DNA of 64,000 bases from contig JAPMOS010000076.1 of NCBI GenBank assembly GCA_027972325.1, positions 115,798-179,797 of the forward strand, written 5' to 3'. The notes under the pieces were generated by a model, which saw nothing but the letters and a program-made list of their open reading frames with translations, was not told the origin of the DNA and ran no database searches. The translations under genes and the position numbers were made by a program. The first letter of the stretch is position 1. Each line of letters opens with the position of its first letter. This DNA is from Paratrimastix pyriformis. Its lineage: Eukaryota; Preaxostyla; Paratrimastigidae. Positions 1-27,168 of the stretch are shown in pieces.

Positions 1-416
1 CTGAGCAGGCCGGGAGGATTATATAATTGTACAGGATGATGATGATGATGATAATGATGATGATTGGATGGTGACGGATGATGATTGGATGATGATGATT
101 GGCTGATGATGATTGGTGATGATGGTTGAAGACGCTCCGAAAAACGCTCCTGTGTTCGTTCGACCGAAGGCATAAAAAGCTCATCTTCCTCCGCAGCGGC
201 GTCCCACAACAGCGCAGCTTGTCAAATGTCACGACGAAGAAGACAAAGAGGAAGAAGACGAAGAAGGAGGAGAAGACGAAGAGGAAAAAGACGACGAAGA
301 AGACGAAGAAGAAGAAGACGAAGAAGACGAAGAAAGACGAAGAAGAAGAAGAAAGACGAAGAAGACGAAGAAGAAGAAGACGAAGATGACGAAGAAGACG
401 AAGAAGAGATTTCTCT
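1..416. repeat. Flank with GAT microsatellite and GAA/GAC purine tract
   Basis: No gene is supported here. Bases 37-125 are a degenerate GAT/GATTG microsatellite. Bases 232-410 are an almost pure purine tract of GAA, GAC and AGA triplets just downstream of the stop of the first MFSD5-like gene. Open frames through it encode only Lys/Arg/Glu runs or poly-Ser, as expected of a purine repeat. Confidence 0.7.
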
Positions 417-924
417 TCACACGGGCGGCACCGCGGCCGCAGCAGGGGCGGCACCAACAGGTACCGCTGCTGCTGCTGCTGCTGCCTTGCGCTCCTGGGA
501 GACGTTGATGTACCGCTGGAGGGCCGTAGCGATAGCCAGGAAGAGCCCGCAGAGAAGCAGCATGGATCGGGTGGACAGGACGAAGGTCAGCCCCATGGTG
601 CCCATCACCATGGCATTCAGGGGGACTCGGAACAGGTTGAGCACGGTGGCCCTGGGGGGAGACGTGGGCAAAGGATGCCAAAAAGAGGATGATTGGTGGC
701 GCGTTGGGCGGAAACCCGCACGGGGTTCGATGGCGGGAAGGTGGTGATGCGGATGATTGGATGGATGCTGATGCTGATGCGCTTGGGTGATGCTGATGAT
801 GATGCTCGGATTAGATGATTACTGGATGATGACTGGATGATGACTGGATGATGACTGGATGATGACTGGATGATGACTGGATGATGACTGGATGATGACT
901 GGATGATGACTGGATGATGACTGA

Positions 925-1014
<90 letters not shown>

Positions 1015-1650
1015 GGATGAAGACTGGATGATGATCGGATGATGACTGGGACGATCGGGATGATGATGATCGGGATGATGATGATCGGGATGATGATGAT
1101 CGGGATGATGATGATCGGGATGATGATGATCGGGATGATGATGATCGGGATGATGATGATCGGGATGATGATGATCGGGATGATGAGCGCAGGCGAGCCA
1201 TCAACAGGCACCCACACACAGACCTCACCTGCTCGGGGACGATCCGCGACCGAATGGTGCCTGCCGTGGGCCAGAAACTGCCCACACAGCCCTCGAAAAC
1301 GCAGAAGCACAGGAAGACGATCTCGCCCGCGCCCAGCAGCAAGGCCGAGCCGGTCAGGGATACCGCACCTAGGAGGCGTCAGGCCACAACAGGGAGTAGA
1401 TGTGAGGCAACGCCGAACGGGGGCAGCAGAATGATCATTGGCCAAGGAGGCGGGAGCCGCGCACCGCATGAGAACGGCAGCAGTCAGACATGCCATGATG
1501 ATGCCATGATGATGATGATGATTGGACGATGACGATGATGATGATGCCATGATGATGCCATGATGATGATGATGGTGATGATGACCGGATGATGATGATG
1601 GTGAAGATGATGATGGTGAAGATGATGATGGTGAAGATGATGATGGTGAA

Positions 1651-1693
<43 letters not shown>

Positions 1694-3741
1694 GGATGAC
1701 GGACGATGATGATAGTGATGATAGTGATGATAGTGATGATAGTGATGATGATCCAATCATCCAATCATCATCATCATCAACATCATCATCAAGTGGTCGA
1801 AGATCTCTGTGGTGTGATTTTTTTAAGATAATATCATATATTCTGTTGCGAAATTTTCGGATCATTTCAGTCTGACATATGGACACGGAGGCACGACACC
1901 CGCACGGACCTGCCGCGAACAGGGCCAGGGCAAACCGCTCGACGGTCATCCATCACACAGGCACACACACAAACACACGGGGGGCACGGACCGGCCGCGA
2001 ACAGGGCCAGGGCAAACCGCTCGACGGTCATCCACTGCGAGGCGGCCACGATCGAGAAGGTCGACCCGCCCACCATCACGGCCGCCATGTACGCCGCAAA
2101 GATCAGCCCGAAGGGCAGCGGTTCGTGGTTGGGGGCCAGGGCGGGCGTCCAGCAGTAGACGAAGGTGTACATGGTGCCTTCAAACAGGGCCATGACCAGG
2201 CCCAGGGCGGCGATCGAGGGGTCGGCACGGAAGAGGGCCAGAGCGCCGGAGAACCCGCCGGACGAGGCGGCAGCGGCCGAGGCGGCAGATTCGTTGGTCG
2301 TCACGACGGGGGTCTTGGACTGGGTGGGGGGCCCGTGTGCGTGTGTGTGGGGGGGAGGGGGGGGAGGGGGGGGGGGAGGGAGGGAGGGAGGAGGGAGGGT
2401 CAAGAAGGAAGTAACAACGGGAAAACAAAAAGCAGAGAGGTAGAAGAGACAGCACGAATGCCACTGCCCCGTGGGCGAAGGAATCCCTGTGGAGGCGTTT
2501 GATTGTGTGTGGAGTAAAGGGACTGATCAATCGGCATTTGATTGTGTGTGTGTGTGTGTGTGTGTGGGGAGTTTGAATCTGTCGACCGGGGCGACGCGGG
2601 AAGAGGGCAGTGTCAGCACGGACCTCACCGTAGTTCTCAGCTGGCGGCGAAGCACATCAATCGACGCGAAGGGGGAGGGAAGGGGGAGGGAGGGAGGGAG
2701 GGAGGGAGGGAGGGGGAGGGGAGTGTATGTGAAATTGATGTTTCATTCACTTCCAGCCGCACGGACAGCCGCCCTCCGATTCCTTCCCCCCCCCCCCCCA
2801 CACACACACACACACACAGCTGTCCACCCAACACAGGAGTAAGGGCACAAAACAGACTCCATGTGAGGAAGATGACGACCCCACAGGCAGCATGCAGCAA
2901 GGCCGAGGCATAGAAGGGGGCCTGGGGGCCCCACTGGTCGGCCAGGAAAGAGGCGACCACGCCGGCGGCAATAGCCACAATGCCGTTGCCCAGAGAGGCA
3001 TCGCCAAAGGTGTTCTGCAGCCACGAGTCCGGATACCCGGCTTTCTTGTGCGCGCACACCATCCAAGCCTAGTGGATCACCCCCCGGGGGGCGAACCACA
3101 AAAAAAAAAAACACGAACAAATATGTCGGAAAGGGTGATGAGATCGTGACGAGTGCGCGGGGATAGCGGACCTCAAAAGCCGAATACATCAGTGATGTGC
3201 CGATGCCGCCGCAGACACGACCCAGGAGGAGCATCCAGAAGTTGCCCGTGCACAGAAAAACCGAGGATCCAATGTAGAACAGGCAGCAGGCAAGCGAGTT
3301 CCGCTTCCGACCGTATTTGTCACCAAGAGAGCCCACGATCTACGCATGGATTGAGATCGGAGGGGACGGAGAAATGGGCCAGACTGTGCCAAAAATGAGG
3401 GCAGAAGAAAACCCGCAAAGATAAAAGGCGCTGATTTGAGAAGAGGTGAACCCAAAGGATGCATAAACAGCGTAAAGGTAGGGCCCTTGGAACCAATCAC
3501 CAGTCACCTGTGGGAGGCGGAGAAATTGGCGCAAATTCAACGAAGCACGGACCACAAGAAGATAGGCAACGAGGTAGATCCACTTGAATTTCAGGTATTG
3601 TTGATATTGCTGGGCATCACCGCCAGCAGTTTGAGCATTCTCAAAAAACTTTTGCGAGGAAATTCGCTGTTTCTTGTAGTAAAGAAACCCACAAAGAGCC
3701 ACAAAAGATCCCAGGACAATCCAAATAAAATAGGACTCCAT
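417..3741 (-). CDS. MFSD5: MFSD5-like major facilitator transporter, downstream tandem copy (8 exons)
   Basis: Predicted exons: 3741-3553, 3507-3385, 3339-3172, 3068-2858, 2640-2624, 2319-1992, 1368-1224 and 651-417. They join in frame to 471 residues. The family (MFSD5, molybdate-anion transporter) is a 12-TM plasma-membrane carrier. The evidence is the GDWFQGPYLYAVY segment after TM1, the MFS loop GSLGDKYGRKRNS, FEAWM, TFGDASLGNG, ALALFRADPSIAALG, and RATVLNLFRVPLNAMVMGTM near the C-terminus. The protein ends in an Ala/Pro-rich tail. Exon 5 is a 17-nt micro-exon encoding ENYGE. Six of the seven introns start GTCTG or GTCCG plus one base; the ATG at 3741 precedes a hydrophobic TM1. It lies 260 bp downstream of a close paralogue on the same strand. 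Long introns are filled with GAT repeats and a dispersed (TG)n-linked repeat. Confidence 0.85.
822..1190. repeat. Compound microsatellite in the last intron of MFSD5 copy 1
   Basis: Three blocks follow each other. An 11-bp unit (GATGACTGGAT) is repeated about nine times from 822, a pure (GAT)n run fills roughly 923-1013, and a 12-bp unit (CGGGATGATGAT) repeats about eleven times from 1050. All lie in the intron between the exons ending at 1224 and starting at 651. Confidence 0.85.
1902..2035. repeat. Duplicated exon-end segment of MFSD5 copy 1
   Basis: About 52 bp spanning the 3' end of exon 6 and its splice donor (1984-2035) recur almost unchanged at 1902-1953, inside the following intron. 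The extra copy still carries the coding end and a near-copy of the donor. Confidence 0.75.
2401..2540. repeat. Dispersed intronic repeat families A and B
   Basis: Family A centres on GTAACGGGAAAACAAAAA followed by CAGAGAGGTAGAAGAG (here 2401-2460). Family B centres on GGAGTAAAGGGACTGATCAA (here 2511-2540) next to (TG)n. Further A copies: about 9460-9490 (complement), 32532-32577, 36803-36870, 38436-38458, 42240-43040 (complement, tandem) and 49130-49240. Further B copies: 32856-32940, 38262-38330 and 46085-46160 (complement). Nearly all are inside introns of unrelated genes. Confidence 0.7.
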
Positions 3742-4001
3742 CGCGAGCCAAAAGAAAATCGACAGCCCCGCGGGAAGGAAAGCAAATCTGCCGGAATGAC
3801 GACCTCACAGGCCCACTGGCCTGATTCGTCTTTTGGAGGGGAAAACCCAGAACAAGAAAATAAAAATGAAAAACTCGAAGCCCCGTGCCGACAATGTCAG
3901 TCCGGGAAGGACCCAGAACCGACAGGATAATAGGCGCGGTGGCGATTCGAAAAACTGAACAACCGCACCACGAACCGAACACAAGACTCCACGTGGCGCG
4001 A

Positions 4002-5042
4002 TTACACGGGTTCTGGAGGGACGAGGGAAGACGTCCCATTTTTTGTGGCATTCTCCAGTCGCGTCCGACACGAGAGCGCGCCCTGGAGGATCGCCGTGCC
4101 GGCGGCCAGGAGGCAAGCGGACAAGAGAAGCAGCGCCCGGGTGGAGAGAACGAAGGTCAGCCCCATCGTCCCCATCACCATGGCATTCAAAGGCACCCGA
4201 AAGAGATTGAGCACGGTTGCCCTGCAGGGGAAAAGGCAGCACTTTGTGACGACCAACCGATCCCCCACGATGCGGACCTGACCCGGTCGGGGATGACCTT
4301 GGACCGGAGGGTTCCCGCCGTGGCGTGATACGCCCCGCACACGGCCTCAAATAGGCAGAAGAGGAGAAAGACAGAGTACGTCGAGCTCCCACAGAAGAGC
4401 CCAAACAACAGGGAAACAGTGCCTGCGCGACACGCCGCCCCATACAAATGATGACGTCGTGCAATGGGGTGGGTTGAGAACCACCGCAGACCCACAAGAT
4501 ACACGAGGACCGCAAACCGCTCAACGGGCATTCGCTGCGAGGCCGCCACGAGGGAAAAGGTGGCACCGCCCAGCATCACGGCCGCCATGAAGGCCGCGAA
4601 AATCAGCCCGAAGGGCAGCGGCTCGTGGTTGGGGGCCAGGGCGGGCGTCCAGAAATACACAAACGTGTACATGGTGCCTTCAAACAGGGCAAGAGCCAAG
4701 CCCAGGGCGGCAATGGAGGGCTCCGCCCGGAAGAGGGCCAGAGCACCCGAGATCCCATCGGCCGCAGGGGGTGCCGGTTCGGGTGGGGGCGGTGGCGGGG
4801 GCGGGTGGAGGGCTGGGCTGATGGCCCGCGGAAGAATGTGGGGCGAGGTTGGCGTGATATCCGTGGCGGAGGAAATTGGGGTGGTTGTGGTCTGGGGAGA
4901 TGCTGGCGGCGGCGAAGGGGAGTGTGATGTTGAGGCGCCGGTGCCATAGTTTTCGTCTAATTGAAGAAAGAAAGAAAGAAAAGGATGATGATGATGATCG
5001 GGATGATGATGATGATGGATGATGATGATGATGGATGATGAT

Positions 5043-5096
<54 letters not shown>

Positions 5097-6055
5097 CGGG
5101 ATGATGATGGATGATGATGATGATGCTGCTTGGGTGATGATGCTCGGATGACGATGCATGGATGATGTTGATGAGGACCGGGAGGATGATCTGGACGATG
5201 CGGATGCCGCGCCCGTGTCAAAAACCAAAGGAAATCGGGGGGTCTGCACCCACAGACCCCAGAGGACCCAAATAGCCGCCAGGGCGGCAAAATTGCACGC
5301 CGCGGCCGCCAGAAAGGGGGCCCTGACACCCCATCGGTCGGTCAGGACAGATGAGGCAATCCCCACGACAATCGCGACGATCCCGTTCCCGAAGGAGGCA
5401 TCCCCAAAAGTAATTGCCAGCCACTCCGGGGGCAGCATGGCACGGGCGTGAGCCGAGGTGACCCAGGCCTCGAAGGACGAGTGGAACAGGGACGAGGCGA
5501 TGCCCCCGCAGAGGCGACCCGTCACCAGGAGGGGGAACTCCCCCCGGCAGATGAGGACACATGAGAAAATATAAAAAATGGCCGCTAGCATGGAGTTGCG
5601 TTTTCGGCCCACCCGATCCCCCAGTGAGCCAACTGCCTATATCGGGAGAAGTGGAGGGTGCCGGATGAGCAGAAGGACGATCGTTGCAGGGGACCGTTCC
5701 AACAACCAATGCAGATGTGTATCCAAGGAGATAGAGGCAAGTGATGGAAAAAGAACTCAGTGAATCGGACACATACAGTGCATAAAGATAGGGGCCCTGG
5801 AACCAATCGCCGGCAGCCTATTCGGTGTTGGTTCCCGAAATTGCGGTGGTGATGAAGGCAGACCACCAACAGGTATCCAGCGAGATACTTCTTCTTCTGT
5901 TTGAGATAGCTTCCGTAGAGAGGGTGACACCCGTTCAGAAGAAGAGGGGTCGAACGGAGATTTGATGAAAACTTTCTGAGATAGCAGAAGGCACACAAAA
6001 CGATTAACAGGGCTAAGACTCCCCAAAGTGCCGCCGGCTCTTCGAGAAGAACCAT
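4002..6055 (-). CDS. MFSD5: MFSD5-like major facilitator transporter, upstream tandem copy (6 exons)
   Basis: Predicted exons: 6055-5864, 5817-5695, 5636-5258, 4956-4492, 4422-4278 and 4221-4002, giving 507 residues. It has the same family marks as its neighbour: GDWFQGPYLYALY, AVGSLGDRVGRKRNS, FEAWVTSAHA, ITFGDASFGNG, ALALFRAEPSIAALG and TVLNLFRVPLNAMVMGTM. The protein is close to the downstream copy but has a longer Pro/Ser-rich cytoplasmic loop (encoded near 4760-4950). Copy 2 has no intron at FE|AW and none after ENYG, where copy 1 has both. The large third intron (4957-5257) carries a GAT microsatellite at 4983-5215. The start at 6055 is the ATG just before the TM1 hydrophobic stretch; it lies 82 bp from the divergent methyltransferase-like start. 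Confidence 0.85.
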
Positions 6056-6137
6056 TTCCTGTTTGCCGGAGCCACGCCTAAATAAATGCGGTACAGTGGT
6101 ATTCGCCCCGGTGGTGCTTTTTCTCGATTCTCCCAAG
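6056..6137. promoter_or_regulatory. Compact divergent intergenic region (candidate bidirectional promoter)
   Basis: Only 82 bp separate the minus-strand MFSD5-like ATG (6055) from the plus-strand ATG at 6138. It contains an AT-rich TAAATAAA stretch near 6078. Shared promoter function is inferred from spacing only. Confidence 0.4.
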
Positions 6138-7239
6138 ATGGTGCGAATGATGGACAGGCTCCCCATGATCCTTGGGGTGGCCGCTATTGTTGTTATCACC
6201 TTCTGCTTGACCAAGCTCTCCATGTCTCCCCAGGAGACCACCCTCAACACTCCGGCCTGCATTCCTACCGAATGCACCCCTGTCCCCTGCACGGCGACCC
6301 AGTGCACCTCGACTCCCTGCTCCCCTGTCCAGTGCACTCCGACCAGCTGCTCCCCTGTTGAGTGCCTCCCGGTTCCTTGCACCTCTGTGTCGTCATCGTC
6401 CTCCATCACTCCCCTCGTTGCTTCTGGCCACGCTTCTTTCGACCTCGGCATGCAGGCCAACGAGGATCTTCGCCACGACGTTCTTGGCCGGGATCCCATT
6501 GGCAACATCATGTGGTCAGTTTCAACTTGGATTTTGTTGTCGTGGGTTCACCAATCCCTTCGTAGGTGCCCCATGCAGCTCTATTATTACATCACCAAGT
6601 ACGATGACCCCAACATTAAGACTGTTTGCGAAGTCGGCTTTGGTGCTGGTAACTTGGCGGCCTTCCTCCTTGCCTCTCGCAAGGACACCATTCTGCACTC
6701 CTTCGGTCCGACTCCGCCGCACCTTTTTTTTGCCTTCATTTTCACCATTCTTGTGGGACCAGATATTTCTTACAACCCCAAGACCATCGCTTGGTTCAAA
6801 TCGAAGTGGGGCGATCGTCTGATCACTCACACCGGTGACTCCCGCAAGACTGTTCCGGAGACTTCTTCTTCTGTTCGCTGCGATATGGTCCATGTTGATG
6901 GCGAGCACTCCTATGGTCTGATGATGCGGCGAATCCCACCACATTTCTCTTTGTTGATGTTCTTAGACGCCATCTATTCGGACGCCAAGAACATGAAGCC
7001 CTTCGCCCACAAGAACTCTGTTGTTCTCTTCGACGATATGCAGGTCCGTTTTTTTTTCCCCCGCGATCTGAAAGCGCTGACACCACCCTGTTCCACAGAC
7101 TGACAGCCTCTATGCTGCTTATGACAAGCTTGCCCAGGAGGGTATCATCGAGCCCCTCGAGTGCTTCGTCAGCAATGAGCTTGAGGAGCACAAGATTCCC
7201 GAGGGCAAGCGTTTCTGCCGCGCCCGGTACAAGTTCTAA
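6138..7239 (+). CDS. Membrane-anchored SAM-methyltransferase-fold protein with Cys-rich stalk
   Basis: Five exons (6138-6514, 6566-6705, 6763-6915, 6967-7043, 7099-7239) give 295 residues. Residues about 8-26 form one TM (signal anchor). A pentapeptide-repeat stalk follows (about residues 40-85), with a Cys at roughly every fifth position in units such as CTPVP and CSPVQ. A class I methyltransferase-like domain comes next: motif I CEVGFGAGNLAA near 147, HSFDISYNP, VDGEHSYDAIYSD near 216 and VVLFDDMQ. This resembles the Methyltransf_24 group. The four introns are 51, 57, 51 and 55 nt; the first three are multiples of three without stops, so unspliced RNA also reads through, but removing them restores the family motifs. 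An in-frame ATG-less extension upstream is not needed. The substrate is unknown; topology suggests a lumenal enzyme. Confidence 0.75.
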
Positions 7240-7621
7240 ACGCTGGGGCTTCTCTTTTTCCGCAACCTTCCCCTCCCTTTCCCCTGCCTTTTCCACACAG
7301 GCTCTCGGTCTTGAACGTTTTTACGCCCTTCAGTTGTTTATTTATTGGCATTTTGGGGGCGTTTTGTTATTTTTTTTGGGTTTCTTCGCCGGATATATGC
7401 GAGTGGCCAACCAATCGGTTGGGGAGAAGAGAGATCTAATGTGACCCTCCGATTTACGGCACTATTCTGCTCATTTTTGTGCGGCGGTGTTTGGACAACA
7501 GGGAGATTTTGCGAAAATTCAAATCGTTGGCACAGTTGCAAGAACCAGAGCCGTGACATCTCAGCCAGCAACCTCTTTTGACCGGTCCCCTGCGGGCCGA
7601 TCCCCACAACAAGAGGCTCCA

Positions 7622-24032
<16,411 letters not shown>

Positions 24033-25150
24033 GGGGACTGGGGTGAATGGTGTGGGAAGTGCGTTTTCTTCGCGCGGCATGCTGGTGTGTCGTCTCAAGT
24101 GGCGTGTTTTGTGGAGGTTTATTTTCGCTTCGTTCTTCTTGATTTTTTTTTTTTTTTTTTTGATCTTTTCGGATGCGCTTCTCTTTGGGCTGTGGGGCGC
24201 TTGTGTGTGTGTCGTCATCCGCTTGTGTGTGTGTGTGTCGTCATCCGCTTGTGTGTGTGTGTGTCGTCATCCGCTTGTGTGTGTGTGTGTCGTCATCTGT
24301 GGGCAACTCTCTTCGCCCCCCCCCCCCCCCCCCCGAGCGTCGTCACTGCTTGTTTTCAGACAAGGCCTACCCCCCTCCCCTCCCCCCAGACCCTCCTTTC
24401 CACCGAGTGTCTCTCCCGAAAGAGAGCATGCTGCGTATTTGCGAAAGAAAAGCAGTCCCGGGTTCGCTCATCTTCCTCTCAATTGGGCGGGTCATCGAAA
24501 TTGGGAATAGTGCGATGAAACGTCTTTAATATGTACATTATGCCCAATGCGTCAGTTCTTTTTTTGAGGACCACTTTGCTTCTGCGGTTGTGCCGCACCG
24601 CACATGCTGCATTTGCCATCAATCCAGCGGTGCCGCCCACCCATTGTGGCAGGGCACTACCAAAATTCTGTAGAAAATCACAAAAAAAAGTGGATTGCAG
24701 ACGGAGTTTCGAGGCAAGCCAGAAACGCATTGTTGCAGAATTGGCTCTGGTTCCATCCAAAAACGTTTGACTTTCTGTCCCCAGGTAACGTTACATAATG
24801 CTGCAGGAGAAACGCTGCTCGTGAGGATCGTGGCGGCATGCTTGGCGTGGAGTAGGTTTTTCCCCCCTTTCGTGCATTCCCCACTCAGGGGGCTTGATTT
24901 ACGTGGTTCAGTGATATAAATCTTCATCATCCTCGAGAGCGGCGGACCCGGCCTTGTGCATGCCGAAGCCGATGTCCGGGGCAATGCACGTTGCTGTCTG
25001 CAGCACCACAGAAGGGAATCATTGAGAGAGTGATGTGCGGCGGCGAGGGAGGTGTGAGCAAGTGCGTGTGCTTGGAGGGATGGGGATGCTGGTGGGTGGG
25101 AGCGGAGAGTATCAGGCCGAGGCAGGACCGGCAGACGTGGTAGCCGACAA

Positions 25151-25213
<63 letters not shown>

Positions 25214-27168
25214 GGATGACTGGCTGATGATGAAGGTAATGGTGGTGGGTGGTGGATGGGTGGTGATGATGATGAGTGAATGATGCATGCCTCCACAGCA
25301 TGTGTTATTTGGAACCGCGAGACTGTCCCGGAAAACCCCACCAAACTCGACTCGGGGAGCAGAAAGGGCGCGTTGTGTCTGCCGTGTTGGCGATGGGGTG
25401 GGTCGACAAGTCGGCAGACAAAAAGCAACCATTCAAGGAGCTGTGGGTCCAGAACAGGACAAACCCAGCAGCAAAAATGAAACAAAATATAAAAGTTCGT
25501 TATTTTTAAGAAACAAAAAACAAAAAAAAAAAAAGGGGGGGGGGGGGGGGGGGGGGGGGGGGCGGGGAGGGAGGATGAGGGGGGCCGCTCCTGGCAAAGA
25601 CCAGAGGGGCCCGGACTGCGCGCCGGGGACAAAGGGCGCCGGGGACAAGGGCGCCGGGGACAAAGGGCGCCGGGGACAAAGGGCGCCGGGGACAAAGGGC
25701 GCCGGGGACAAGGGCGCCAGGGACAAAGGGCGCGTTGTGTCTGCCGTGTTGGCGATGGGGTCGGCAAGTCGGCAGACAAAAGCTCCAAGGAGCTGGGGTC
25801 CAGAACAGGACAAACCAGCAGCAAAAAATAAAATAAAAAAATAAAACTTATTTGTTTTTTTTTCCAAAAATAAAAGCAGGGGCGGGGGCGGGGGCGGGGG
25901 CGGGGGGAGAGGAGGAGGAGGGAGGGAGGGGGCCGCTCCTGGCAAAGACCAGAGAGGGGCCCGGGCTTCGCGCCGGGGACAAAGGGGCCGCAGATCAACA
26001 GGACAAACCAACAATTATAATGAGAACAGAAAAAGCCAAGAATTGGACACAACCCGAGAAGAAAAAGTAATACCACAAGAACAGGAAACCCAGCAAAAGT
26101 AAACAGGGGCGGTATCAGCCAGGGACGGGACAGCCCCAGGGACGGCAGCAAGCCAAGAACAGGAAATCCATCAAAAATAAACAGGGGGCACCCAAGAACG
26201 GGACAGCCCACAGGGACGGCAAGCCAAGAACAGGAAACCCAGAAAAAATAAACAGGGACGGGATCGACCAGGGACGGTCTCAACCAAGAACGGGACAGCC
26301 CGGCAGCAAGCAAGTGAACAGGAAACCCATCAAAAATAAACAGGGACGGTATCGACCAGGGACGGGACAGCCCACCAAGAACGGGACAGCCCACCAAGAA
26401 CGGGACAGCCCACAGGGACACCAGCCAAGAACGGGACAAGAAGAAACCCCAAAAAAAATCCGAAAGGACCACCAGGATCGCCAAGCCAACCGAAAGAAAC
26501 CCGAAGGACCACCAGGACCGCAACCAGCCAAAGAACGGGACACACCGAAAAAAATCCAGAGAGGACCACCAGGATTGCCAAGAACCATAGGGGGCATCAG
26601 CCAAGCGGGACAACCCGAAAAAAAAAAGAAAAATTTGAAAGGACCAGGATCGCCATGAGCGGGACGGCCCACAGGGACGCCAGCCAAGAACGGGGCAAGC
26701 CGAAATGAAGAAACCACAAGGGACGGGGCGGCAGACCAAGAACAGGACAGCCCGGCAAAAAAATACCACCAGCAAGAAAATAAGGAAAGATGTGTGTGTG
26801 TGTGTGCCTGTGTGTGCGTGCGTCATACAGAGGGAAATAAAGCAGAGGGGCTGTGCGTGTGTGTGTGTGTGGGGGTGATGAAGGAGGGCCGCTCCTGGCA
26901 AGGACCAGAGAGGGGCCCGGGCGGTGAAGCAGGACAAACCAACAATAATAACAAGAACAGGAGCCAAGAATGGGACAACCCGGCAAAAAAAAAAATCATA
27001 GAAAAATGAAGAAAGCAGGAGGGAAAATCCGAAACGGAAAGAGAAAGAGAAAAAAAAAACGGAAAAGAGGGGAAAAAAATTGGCGATGTCAAGGAAATTA
27101 AGAACCCCCCCCCCCAAAAAAAAAAACAACCACAAATTAAAAAAATGTGTCCACCCAACACACAAACA
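24033..27168. repeat. Repeat-rich convergent intergenic region, no supported gene
   Basis: 24207-24305 holds about four copies of a 26-bp (GTGT)GTCGTCATCCGCTT unit. 24480-24920 is less GC-rich and unexplained. 25152-25215 is (GAT)n. 25360-25990 is a tandem duplication of a roughly 380-bp unit (GGGCGCGTTGTGTCTGCCGT ... GGCCGCTCCTGGCAAAGACC), with GGCGCCGGGGACAAAG subrepeats at 25620-25730 and a partial third copy at 26884-26945. 26100-26760 is a degenerate AAGAACGGGACAGCCCAC array. Long open frames on the minus strand here are Leu/Phe/Pro-rich by-products of these repeats. Confidence 0.7.

Noticed and set aside
226-747. Arg/Lys/Glu-rich open frames on the plus strand
   Set aside because: They arise from a GAA/GAC purine tract downstream of a gene; the real coding signal here is the minus-strand MFSD5 exon.
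6063-6137. N-terminal extension of the methyltransferase-like protein
   Set aside because: It would begin 8 bp from the divergent ATG and adds residues before a clean signal anchor at 6138.
24619-27165. 848-codon minus-strand open frame
   Set aside because: Composition is Leu/Phe/Pro/Ser from G-rich and A-rich repeats, with no domain; it is a by-product of strand-biased satellite DNA.
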